Source: JAJEFO01 sp022819605 (lineage in GTDB: Bacteria; Pseudomonadota; Alphaproteobacteria; Rhodobacterales; Rhodobacteraceae). Taken from it: a DNA stretch of 64,000 nt. Position numbers and translations under genes: made by a program. The stretch lies in NCBI GenBank assembly GCA_965221545.1, contig OZ244901.1:372001-436000 (forward strand). The letters are read 5' to 3'. Positions 43,269-51,748 of the stretch are shown piece after piece. Every line of letters starts with the position of its first letter. Position 1 is the stretch's first letter. Under the pieces are notes generated by a model that saw nothing but the letters and a program-made list of their open reading frames with translations, searched no databases and had not been told where the DNA came from.

Positions 43269-44752
43269 GCAAGGAACTGAAGAATTTCGTAGCAGGGCAA
43301 TGGATCGGCTCTGACGCGACCTTCGACAAAGTCAGCCCGTTCGACGGCGCTCATGTGGCGAAAGTCCACGGAGCGAGTGCAACCCTGGTCGATGAGGCGG
43401 TCGTACGGGGTCACGATGCCTCCATTGGCGGCAACGCAGCCCTTTGGGGCGGCCTTCCAAAGAAGCAACGGTTGGCGGTGATCCATGACCTGGCCGACAG
43501 GTTGGTGGCGCGTGCCGAGGACTTGGTCGAGGCGGAGGTCGCTGACACGGGTCGCAGCTATTGGCAGGCCTCGATTTTCGACGGTGCGCGTGCCGCACGG
43601 CTGTTTCGGGCTTATGCCGATACCGCCGCAACGTTGGAGAACCGAAGCATGCAGTTCTCCGGGGAGATGGGTTTCCAAGGCATGTGGTATGCGACGCGAC
43701 GCCCCAAGGGGGTCATCGCCTGCATCTGCCCCTGGAACGTACCTCTTCTCATGGCGTGCATGAAGGTCGCGCCGGCATTGGTGATGGGCAATTCGGCCAT
43801 CCTGAAGCCGTCTGAAGAGACGCCGTCTTCCGCGACAGTCCTGGCCGAAGTGATCGCCGCCTCGGATGTACCCGACGGCGCATTCAGCCTCGTTCACGGT
43901 TTCGGGACCGGCTCGACGGGCGAGTTCCTGACATCGCATCCGAAAGTGGATGCAATCACCTTTACGGGCGAAAGCGGTACGGGCTCGGCCATCATGAAGG
44001 CGGCAGCGAACGGCTTGCGAGAAGTCTCGTTGGAGCTTGGCGGCAAGAACGCAGCCCTTGTCTTCGATGACGCGCGCATGGATGTCGTGGCCGAGGGCAT
44101 GACCAGGTCTGCCTTCTTCAATTGCGGCCAGATCTGCTTCTGCACCGAACGCGCATATGTTCACCGCTCGCGCTTTGACGAATTCGTGGAGATGATGGCG
44201 GGGATCGCAAACGGGATCATCATCGGCGAAAAGAGCCACAATGGGTTCAGCATCGGCCCGCTGATCAGTCACGGGCACCGTGACAAGGTCAAGGCGCTGC
44301 TGGATACCGTTCCGACACATGGCGGCGAATTTGTTGCAGGCGGCGGAATTCCGTCCTTCGGAGATGAACGCGACAACGGGGCCTTCATCCAGCCGACGGT
44401 CGCCATCGGGTCACCCGAGGACTCGCCCTTCGTGAAGCAGGAGATCTTCGGCCCGGTATTGCATGTCGCACCGTTCAGCGACGAAGACGAAGCCGTCGCC
44501 CTGGCCAATGACACGCAATACGGTCTTGCCGCCTGCATCTGGACCGAGAACCTTAGCCGAGCTCATCGCGTCGCCCCTAAGGTGCGCGTCGGTCACGCCT
44601 GGATCAACTCTTGGCAAATCCGCGATCTGCTGAGCCCGCTCACCGGAGCAAAGGCCTCTGGAGTTGGCGATCAAGGTGGGCGGCTGAGCCTTGAATTCTC
44701 GTCGCTGCCGCAGACCGTAACCACCCGAATCTATGACGAGGACCCCGCATGA
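43265..44752 (+). CDS. Aldehyde dehydrogenase
   Basis: NAD(P)-dependent aldehyde dehydrogenase, 495 residues. Motifs are ACICPWNVPLLMACMKVAPA, TFTGESGTGSAIM, catalytic Glu in LELGGKNAALVF and catalytic Cys in FNCGQICFCTERAY near residue 287. By arrangement of the N-terminus it resembles broad aromatic/betaine-type ALDHs. It overlaps both neighbours by 4 bp (ATGA). In a pathway with the next gene it would oxidise the aldehyde made by 2-oxo-acid decarboxylation (inferred). Confidence 0.9.
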   Translation: MSKELKNFVAGQWIGSDATFDKVSPFDGAHVAKVHGASATLVDEAVVRGHDASIGGNAALWGGLPKKQRLAVIHDLADRLVARAEDLVEAEVADTGRSYWQASIFDGARAARLFRAYADTAATLENRSMQFSGEMGFQGMWYATRRPKGVIACICPWNVPLLMACMKVAPALVMGNSAILKPSEETPSSATVLAEVIAASDVPDGAFSLVHGFGTGSTGEFLTSHPKVDAITFTGESGTGSAIMKAAANGLREVSLELGGKNAALVFDDARMDVVAEGMTRSAFFNCGQICFCTERAYVHRSRFDEFVEMMAGIANGIIIGEKSHNGFSIGPLISHGHRDKVKALLDTVPTHGGEFVAGGGIPSFGDERDNGAFIQPTVAIGSPEDSPFVKQEIFGPVLHVAPFSDEDEAVALANDTQYGLAACIWTENLSRAHRVAPKVRVGHAWINSWQIRDLLSPLTGAKASGVGDQGGRLSLEFSSLPQTVTTRIYDEDPA

Positions 44753-46428
44753 CCGTGATGGTGTCGGCCGGAGAGGCCATCCTGCGTTCACTGAAATCGA
44801 ATGGGGTGGATACTCTGTTCATTAATCCCGGCTCGGACTTCGCGCCGATTATCGAAGCATATGCCAAGACCGGTGGGGTCGACATACCCGAAGCCATAAC
44901 CGCGGCACACGAAAACGTCGTGGTGACGATGGCGCATGGCTACTTTCTTGCGACCGGGAAAATGGCGGCGGCCGCGGTGCATGTGAACGTGGGGCTCGCC
45001 AACGCGGTGATGGGGCTCTTGAACGCGCGCTCCGATGACGTGCCGATTTTCATGATCTCCGGCCGCAATCCGTTGACCGAGGGCAGCCGCATGGGCAGCC
45101 GCCATACACCTATTCAATACGGACAGGAGATGTTCGACCAGACGGGCATCGTGAGGGAATCCGTGAAATGGGACTATGAGCTGCGCTATGCCGAAAACGC
45201 CGCCGACCTGGTTTCGCGAGGTTGTTCGGTTGCCATGATGGAGCCAAGGGGCGCAGTGTACATGTCGCTCCCGCGTGAACCGCTTTGTGAAGAAACCGAG
45301 GTGCCGGGTGCTCCCAGCCAAGTGGCGCCGGCCGTATCCCATCCTGACCCGCAGGCCATTGCGGATGTCGCGGCCAAGCTGACGGCGGCCAAGAACCCCC
45401 TCATCGTCTGCTCGCGCGGCGATGTAGAAGGCGAAGTCAGCGCCGAGCTGATGGCGATGGCCGAAGAGAACTCAATTGCGGTCAGCGAAGTCTTCGTCAC
45501 CCGCAACCTATTGCCAACACGTTGGCAGAACGGAGTTGGCGGCAACATCGCGGCGCATCTTCCGGAGGCTGACGTGGTGCTGGTGGTCGATGCATCGGTC
45601 GCTTGGATTGAATCCAAGGCCAGCCCAGCTCCGGACGCTGAAGTGATCCATCTTGGCCCAGACCCTTTGTTCGCCCGCATCCCCGTTCGTGGCTACAAGA
45701 CGACGCAGGCCATCCAATGCAATGCGGCTCAGGGGATCAAGGCACTGCGGGCTGCCCTTCCCGGTGCGCCCGATCCGGTGCGGCAAGCTGGCATCGAGGC
45801 ACGCCATGCCGAGTTCCGGACCCGCATGACGTCAAAGATCGAAGAAGGCTCCAGCGGGCTCGCCAACAAGCCATGGATTGCCAAGTGCATTTCCGATGTT
45901 CTGGGCGACGGTGCGGTATTCGCCGAACGGGGCGGGCCGCGGCCCTTGTACGATGTCGCCGGCCCGAACCAGTGGTTTGGCAACACGCAGGCCGGAGGGC
46001 TCGGTTGGGGTTTGCCGGCCGCGCTCGGCTATCAGCTTGGAAGTCGCGACAAACTGACGGTCTGCGTGATTGGCGATGGATCATACATGTTCTCGAATCC
46101 GATCGCGTGCCATCAGGTGGCGGCCGCCCAGCAGTTGCCGGTGCTGACGGTGGTCTTGAACAACGGCTCATGGGATGCGGTGCGCATATCGACGCTGGAC
46201 ATCTACCCCGATGGCGAAGCAGCCCGGGCGAACCACGTGCCAATGGTCCCCTTCATGCCAAATCCGGTTTACGGCGATATCGCGGGCGCTGCCGGTTGCC
46301 ATGCCGAGACCGTAGAGTTGGCCAAGGACATGCCTGCCGCATTGGACCGCGCCCTCAAGGTAATCCGCGACGAAAGGCGTCAGGTCCTGCTCGACGTGAA
46401 AATCGGGATGGACGACGGCGAAAAGTAG
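44749..46428 (+). CDS. ThDP-dependent enzyme (acetolactate synthase / benzoylformate decarboxylase-like)
   Basis: A 559-residue three-domain ThDP enzyme. The Pyr domain has FINPGSDFAPIIEAYAK and AITAAHENVVVTMAHGYFLA with catalytic Glu55; the PP domain has GNTQAGGLGWGLPAALGYQL and the Mg-ThDP motif GDGSYMFSNPIACHQ near residue 441 followed by LNNGSWDAVR. It differs from IolD and lacks clear signs of a biosynthetic acetolactate synthase; no small subunit is nearby. With an ALDH in the same operon, decarboxylation of an aryl 2-oxo acid to an aldehyde is the most attractive reading, but carboligation or oxalyl-type lysis cannot be excluded. Confidence 0.82.
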   Translation: MTVMVSAGEAILRSLKSNGVDTLFINPGSDFAPIIEAYAKTGGVDIPEAITAAHENVVVTMAHGYFLATGKMAAAAVHVNVGLANAVMGLLNARSDDVPIFMISGRNPLTEGSRMGSRHTPIQYGQEMFDQTGIVRESVKWDYELRYAENAADLVSRGCSVAMMEPRGAVYMSLPREPLCEETEVPGAPSQVAPAVSHPDPQAIADVAAKLTAAKNPLIVCSRGDVEGEVSAELMAMAEENSIAVSEVFVTRNLLPTRWQNGVGGNIAAHLPEADVVLVVDASVAWIESKASPAPDAEVIHLGPDPLFARIPVRGYKTTQAIQCNAAQGIKALRAALPGAPDPVRQAGIEARHAEFRTRMTSKIEEGSSGLANKPWIAKCISDVLGDGAVFAERGGPRPLYDVAGPNQWFGNTQAGGLGWGLPAALGYQLGSRDKLTVCVIGDGSYMFSNPIACHQVAAAQQLPVLTVVLNNGSWDAVRISTLDIYPDGEAARANHVPMVPFMPNPVYGDIAGAAGCHAETVELAKDMPAALDRALKVIRDERRQVLLDVKIGMDDGEK

Positions 46429-46594
46429 ATGCGGAAACCGGAAAGAGACCGCGGCACATTCGGAAATGCGCATCCCGGTCCAAAGCGCGAGGAGGCCTTT
46501 GACGGCAATATGGTCCATTCGCGGCCACACGTTGGCAATGGCACGCACGGCGCACCTCATGAACCAAGACGCTTCAGAAAACAGGGAGGAATGA

Positions 46595-47998
46595 ATGCCA
46601 AGTTTGAACGATGAATTGAAGAAACATGCCAACCCGGTCGAGATGCTGAGGAACAGCAAGGCCGGGATGTATGTCTATCCGGTCGTCGCGCCGGAATTTC
46701 AGAATTGGCGAACCGAGCAGGCCGCATGGCGCAAAAAGGCAGTTCTGTTCGACCAGTCGCATCACATGGACGAAGTGATCGTCGAAGGTCCGCAGGCCGA
46801 AGAGTTTCTCGCCTGTCATGGCATCAACAGCTTTGCCAATTTCGACCTCAATCGGGCCAAGCACTATGTGCCTGTCACTCCAAATGGCCACGTGATCGGC
46901 GACCACATCATCTTTCGCGAACGCGAAGACAAGTTCATTCTCGTGGGACGTGCGCCGACGTCAAACTGGCTTTTGTTTGCTGCCGCCTGGGGGAAATGGA
47001 ATGTGCGGTTGCGGTACGATCCTCGCTCCCCAAGCCGTCCTGACGGGGAACGTGTCTTGCGCGAACACTACCGCTATCAGATCCAGGGACCCGACGTGGC
47101 GAAGGTGATCGAGAAGATGAACGGCGGGCCAATCCCGGAAATCAAGTTCTTTCATGTCGACTGGATCAATATCGGGTCCAAGCGCGTTCAAGCGCTGCGC
47201 CATGGTATGGCCGGTGCGCCCGGTCTGGAAATCTGGGGCCCCTACAAGGACAAGCACTACATCCATTCGACAATCCTTGAAGCTGCGCGGGATGCAGGTG
47301 TCGACCTGGTTCAGTGCGGGAGCCGCGCCTATGCCACGAACACGCTTGAATCCGGCTGGATCCCGTCGCCTCTTCCCGGCATCTACACTGGCGACGGAAT
47401 GCTTGCTGACTACCGCGACTGGCTCGGCTCCGACAGTTACGAGGCCACTGGCGCAATTGGCGGCTCATTCGTCACCGACAACATTGAAGATTACTACGTG
47501 AACCCGTTCGAACTCGGATACGACTTTTACATCGGATGGAAAAAGAGCGACTTCGTCGGCAAGGACGCCCTTGCGTCAATGAAAGACTCACCCACCAATC
47601 GCAAGAAAGCCACGTTTGAGTGGAACCGCGAGGACGTCCTCAACGTGATCGCTTCGGCCTTTGAGGACGGGACACCATGCAAATGGATTGATTTTCCGAT
47701 GGTGAACTATGCCTCTTCCAGTGCTGACATGCTTCTGCAGGACGACAAAATGGTCGGGATGAGCATGTTCACCAGCTACAGCTGGAACGAACGCTGTGTG
47801 CTGTCTTTGGGTGTGATTAATCAGGATGTCGAGATCGGGGATGTCCTGACGTTGAAGTGGGGCGAACCGGAACCAACGCAAAAGACCTCGACCGAATCGC
47901 ATCGTCAGGCCGACATCCGGGTGCGGGTGTCGCCGACGCCTTTTGCCAGCGAGGCGCGCGAAAACTACGCCGAAAGCTGGCGGACCAGAAGCGCCTGA
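46595..47998 (+). CDS. Tetrahydrofolate-dependent aryl O-demethylase (LigM-like, GcvT family)
   Basis: A 467-residue GcvT-fold methyltransferase with the specific style of vanillate/syringate O-demethylases (LigM/DesA): NSKAGMYVYPVVAPEFQNWR, KAVLFDQSHHMDEVIVEGP, KHYVPVTPNGHVIGDHIIFR, GRAPTSNWLLF, HGMAGAPGLEIWGPY, NTLESGWIPSPLPGIYTGDG and SYEATGAIGGSFVTDNIEDY. Those enzymes transfer a methoxyl methyl group to tetrahydrofolate, so one-carbon recycling genes must exist elsewhere. A GGGAGGA at 46584-46590 supports ATG 46595. It follows the ThDP gene by 166 bp, in the same direction; this gap holds no recognisable gene. Confidence 0.9.
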   Translation: MPSLNDELKKHANPVEMLRNSKAGMYVYPVVAPEFQNWRTEQAAWRKKAVLFDQSHHMDEVIVEGPQAEEFLACHGINSFANFDLNRAKHYVPVTPNGHVIGDHIIFREREDKFILVGRAPTSNWLLFAAAWGKWNVRLRYDPRSPSRPDGERVLREHYRYQIQGPDVAKVIEKMNGGPIPEIKFFHVDWINIGSKRVQALRHGMAGAPGLEIWGPYKDKHYIHSTILEAARDAGVDLVQCGSRAYATNTLESGWIPSPLPGIYTGDGMLADYRDWLGSDSYEATGAIGGSFVTDNIEDYYVNPFELGYDFYIGWKKSDFVGKDALASMKDSPTNRKKATFEWNREDVLNVIASAFEDGTPCKWIDFPMVNYASSSADMLLQDDKMVGMSMFTSYSWNERCVLSLGVINQDVEIGDVLTLKWGEPEPTQKTSTESHRQADIRVRVSPTPFASEARENYAESWRTRSA

Positions 47999-48611
47999 TG
48001 CCATCGACGATAGGATCCATGCCGGGAGTGTATCACCCTCGGCATGGGAGTTGGTTCATTGGCCGCGGTTTCATTGGGCTTTCGCGTGACGTTTCGCTGA
48101 TGGCCTTCGCGCAGGCGGGTTCGATCCAGTCGGGACGTAAATCGGCATGCAAGCTGATCCCGGAAACGGGGTAATCGGCGTCAGGAATGACTCCCCTGAC
48201 TTCGTGCCGCGTGACGCTCCCGAGGCAAATCGGGAATGTGTCGGATGATCCTTGCAGTGGAGACGATTTCGAAGATTTGCCAGCGTCACTCTCTGAACAG
48301 GGAGTCGATCTGGGGATCAGCCGGGACCTCCGGGCTTCACGGAACACGGTCCGAATTGTCGTGCGGTCTGGTTCGGGCGAGTTCTGTAACGGCTGCAGAA
48401 ATCTGCTGTGGCCGTTCAGGAACGCCTTTGACCTACATCGTGGCGCCGCCATCTGGGTGGCTGGCGCACCCTCGGTCTTGCTGATCTTGGGCAGCAGATT
48501 TGCGCTCCGTGCCTGGATCATTATGCAGACGTAAAGTCGGGTGCATACGTTAATTCTGGAGACATTCGTCGGAATCTGCGCGGTCTACATGCTATGGAAG
48601 GGGTTGTCGGG
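47999..48611. other. Long intergenic region with IS21 remnant upstream of matB
   Basis: About 610 bp. Apart from the IstA fragment annotated separately, no gene is recognised. The minus-strand open frame 48033-48521 lacks motifs. It presumably includes the promoter of the malonyl-CoA synthetase gene. Confidence 0.45.
48245..48390 (+). mobile_element. IS21-family transposase (IstA) N-terminal fragment
   Basis: The sequence encodes LAVETISKICQRHSLNRESI in one frame and, after a frameshift near 48312, GISRDLRASRNTVRIVVRSG in the next. Together they match the IstA N-terminal helix-turn-helix (..VETIxKIR.. ESIxxISRxLxxSRNTVRKVVRSG..). The rest of istA, istB and terminal repeats are not seen. Relic of an old insertion. 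Confidence 0.6.
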
Positions 48612-50126
48612 ATGAATCCACTGGCAAATGCGCTGGCAGCGCCGCTTGAGACGCGCAGGGACGCGGTCCTGATCCGGCCTGACGGCAGCGAGATGTCCGG
48701 CGACTCGCTCCATCGCCTGTCCGGCCGGATTGCCAACGTGCTCACGGAGGTCGGAGTGCAGCCCGGCGACCGGGTGGCGATGCAGACGGAGAAATCGGCT
48801 GAGGCACTGGCTCTCTACCTTGCCTGCCTGCGCACCGGGGCGCTGTTTCTGCCGCTCAACACCGCATACACGACTGCCGAACTCGACTATTTTCTCGGCG
48901 ACGCAGAGCCGCGCCTTGCGGTCTGCGCCCCTGCCGCCGAGGCGGCGCTGCGAGCTGTGGCCGACGCCAAGGGCATCACGCTGCTGACCCTTGGCGGGGC
49001 GGGGACCGGCACGCTGGTCGAACGTGCAGCCGAAGCGCCCGAGGATTTCGTAACTGTCGCTCGCCGCGCCGACGAACCGGCCGTGATCCTTTACACCTCG
49101 GGCACGACCGGGCGCTCGAAAGGTGCAGTGTTGAGCCATGACAATCTCCTGTCGAACGCCGACGCGCTTGTTGAGACCTGGCGCTTTACTGCAGCGGACA
49201 CCTTGCTCCATGCCCTGCCGATCTTTCACGCGCATGGGCTGTTCGTGGCGACAAACGTTCTGCTGCGAGTCGGCGGACGGATGATCTTCCTGCCGAATTT
49301 CGACGTCGACACCATGTTGGCGCTGTTGCCGAGGGCCACTGCGATGATGGGAGTACCGACCTTTTACAGCCGGCTTCTGGACGATGCGCGATTCACGCGT
49401 GAATTGACCGGGCACGTGCGGCTCTTCATTTCGGGATCCGCGCCTTTGCTGGCCGAGACCCATCGGGCGTTCGAGGCCCGTACGGGCCACCGCATTCTTG
49501 AACGCTACGGCATGAGCGAAACAACGATGAGCACGTCGAACCCCTACGACGGCGAGCGTCGGGCCGGCACGGTTGGCTTTCCGTTGCCTGGCGTAGAATT
49601 GCGAGTTGTCGACACAGAGTCCGGCGTGGAGGTGCCACAGGGCGAGATCGGCATCTTGGAAGTTCGCGGTCCCAACGTGTTCAAGGGATATTGGCGGATG
49701 CCGGGGAAGACGGCGGAAGAGTTTCGCGAAGACGGGTTCTTTGTCACCGGCGACTTGGCGCGGATTGATGCGGACGGATACATCACCATTGTCGGCCGCG
49801 CCAAGGATCTCGTGATTTCAGGCGGGTACAACATCTATCCGAAGGAAGTCGAAGGGGAGATCGACAGGTTGGAGGGGGTCGCCGAGTCCGCGGTTGTCGG
49901 CGCGCCGCATCCGGATTTCGGCGAGGGGGTTGTGGCGATCGTCGTGCGCGAGCCTGGCAGCGGGCTCGAAGCCGAGGAAATCCAGGTGGCGCTGCAGGAT
50001 CGCTTGGCAAGGTTCAAGCAACCCAAGGCGATCTTCTTCATGGGCGAACTGCCGCGCAACACAATGGGCAAGGTTCAGAAGAACGTCCTGAGGGAGACTT
50101 TCGACGACGCGTTCACGGAGCCCTAG
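48612..50126 (+). CDS. matB: Malonyl-CoA synthetase MatB
   Basis: AMP-forming ligase activating malonate to malonyl-CoA. The 504-residue ANL enzyme has the P-loop VILYTSGTTGRSKGAVLSHD, LPIFHAHGLFVATNVLL as in MatB, ERYGMSETTMSTSNPYDGER (substrate pocket Arg), the hinge GYITIVGRAKDLVISGGYNI and the catalytic Lys in NTMGKVQKNVLRE. ATG 48612 chosen (MNPLANALAA); one at 48594 is possible. Its usual partner malonyl-CoA decarboxylase lies apart at 34499. Confidence 0.93.
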   Translation: MNPLANALAAPLETRRDAVLIRPDGSEMSGDSLHRLSGRIANVLTEVGVQPGDRVAMQTEKSAEALALYLACLRTGALFLPLNTAYTTAELDYFLGDAEPRLAVCAPAAEAALRAVADAKGITLLTLGGAGTGTLVERAAEAPEDFVTVARRADEPAVILYTSGTTGRSKGAVLSHDNLLSNADALVETWRFTAADTLLHALPIFHAHGLFVATNVLLRVGGRMIFLPNFDVDTMLALLPRATAMMGVPTFYSRLLDDARFTRELTGHVRLFISGSAPLLAETHRAFEARTGHRILERYGMSETTMSTSNPYDGERRAGTVGFPLPGVELRVVDTESGVEVPQGEIGILEVRGPNVFKGYWRMPGKTAEEFREDGFFVTGDLARIDADGYITIVGRAKDLVISGGYNIYPKEVEGEIDRLEGVAESAVVGAPHPDFGEGVVAIVVREPGSGLEAEEIQVALQDRLARFKQPKAIFFMGELPRNTMGKVQKNVLRETFDDAFTEP

Positions 50127-50505
50127 GTACGTGTGATGCCATGGGACAATGAAACGACATTTGTCTCCGCGTAACCAAGTTGGCGCTCGCAACAGGCCCG
50201 ACAGCAAGGCTCCAAGAAGCGAAACGCGGGACAGTTCGATTCTCCGGAAAGAACTTCCAAAAGTGCTTTCGTGCAATGTGCTCCTGCGGGCGCTGCGTGC
50301 AGATTACACGTGGCCGTTGCCGGCATTGGACTCGTGGCTCAGCGAGGACGCACCTTGAACGGAATCGCTGCTCTGGGCCGGCGTGAACATGAAGATCGTT
50401 GGCGGAAGGACCGACGGTGCGCAGAGCGTTCAATCGGACGAAGTGGTTGAAGTCGCGTGCCACCATATGGTTATTGCCCCGAACGGACAAAAAAAGGAGA
50501 TTATA
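50127..50505. other. Intergenic region before the reductase gene, nothing recognised
   Basis: About 380 bp. An open frame continues into the downstream gene but its translation is Cys/Arg-rich and unlike any family. It probably holds a promoter; no repeat or hairpin stood out. Confidence 0.4.
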
Positions 50506-51552
50506 GTGTCTTGTCGTATCGTAATTCTGGGCGCGTCCTACGGGTCGCTTCTCTCGACGAAGCTGTTGATGGCCGGCCATGACGTCACGCTCGTCTGCCT
50601 GCCGGACGAGGCGGAATTGATCAATTCGGCGGGAACAATCGTCAGGATCACTTTGAAGGGTGACAGCGAGCCGCGCTTGATTCGGTCTGGCGAGCAGCCT
50701 GGACGCCTGGATGCGAAGACTCCGGATGAAGTGGATCTGGACGAATACGATCTCGTGGGGCTGGCCATGCAGGAGCCGCAGTTTCGTGCACCGCCTGTCT
50801 GGGGATTGATGGACAAGATTGCCGGGGCCGGGAAGCCGTGCCTGTCGATCATGAACATGCCGCCGCTTGCCTACCTTCGGCGCATTCCAGGGCTCGACAC
50901 GGAAGCGCTGAGGCACTGCTACACCGAGCCAAAGGTATGGGATGCATTCAACCCGGACTGCGTGACCCTGTGCAGTCCGGACCCGCAGGCGTTCCGGCCG
51001 CCAGAGGAAAGCCTGAATTTCCTTCATGTTGGGCTGCCCACCAACTTCAAGGCGGCGACGTTCGCGTCAGAGGCGCACAACGCGATCCTGAACCGCTTGG
51101 CCGAAGACGTCGCTTCCGTCCGATTGGACGGGCAGGACGTGCCCGTGAAGTTGCGCGTGCACGACTCTCTCTTTGTACCGTTCGCGAAGTGGTCGATGCT
51201 CCTGACAGGAAACTACAGGGCGATAACGCCAGATGCGCCTCGGTCGATCAAGGAGGCGGTTCATTCCGACATCGAACTGTCCCGGGAGATTTATGCCTGG
51301 GTGGATTCCGTGGCTGCACGGCTTGGAGCCGGCCCGGATGACAGTGTACCGTTCGAGAAGTATGCCAGGGCAGCGGAGAGCCTTCTGAATCCGTCCTCGG
51401 CCGCACGGGCCGCATTTGCGGGAGCTCCGCATATCGAGCGCGTGGACAAGCTCGTTCAGGCGATCGGCAAGACGCTCGGCCTCGAGAACGCAACCGTGGA
51501 CGACACCGTAGCAATCGTCGACGCCCGGCTCGCACTGAATCAATCCGACTAA
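50506..51552 (+). CDS. Ketopantoate reductase-like (ApbA/PanE fold) protein
   Basis: Rossmann-fold NAD(P)-dependent protein of 348 residues beginning SCRIVILGASYGSLLSTKLL, with VTLVCLPDEAELINSAG as the second strand and a helical C-terminal domain. GTG 50506 is chosen because AAAGGAGA lies 5 bp upstream; an in-frame ATG at 50383 has no such site. The canonical PanE GxGxxG is replaced by GASYGS and the C-domain is unlike true PanE, so it may be a dehydrogenase or a decarboxylase of a related branch. Convergent with puuD. Substrate unknown. Confidence 0.7.
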   Translation: MSCRIVILGASYGSLLSTKLLMAGHDVTLVCLPDEAELINSAGTIVRITLKGDSEPRLIRSGEQPGRLDAKTPDEVDLDEYDLVGLAMQEPQFRAPPVWGLMDKIAGAGKPCLSIMNMPPLAYLRRIPGLDTEALRHCYTEPKVWDAFNPDCVTLCSPDPQAFRPPEESLNFLHVGLPTNFKAATFASEAHNAILNRLAEDVASVRLDGQDVPVKLRVHDSLFVPFAKWSMLLTGNYRAITPDAPRSIKEAVHSDIELSREIYAWVDSVAARLGAGPDDSVPFEKYARAAESLLNPSSAARAAFAGAPHIERVDKLVQAIGKTLGLENATVDDTVAIVDARLALNQSD

Positions 51553-51748
51553 GGATCAGGCACGAGGGAGCGGGAAGATTCGCGGACCCCTTCGGTTGCC
51601 CGCGGAGAAGGACGAATCCAGGCGTGATGGAGACCGCGATGAAGTCGGTCTTGCTGATGCTGGGGGAGGCTTTCAGCCTCGCATGAGGGCCGCTTGTTCT
51701 CCGGTCGCCTTGCCCTCATCCGGCAGAGTCGGGCCGCGCGCGTGAGCA

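Noticed and set aside
44749..46428. Biosynthetic acetolactate synthase (ilvB)
   Set aside because: No regulatory small subunit or ilvC nearby, and the gene is embedded by 4-bp overlaps in a sulfatase/ALDH catabolic operon.
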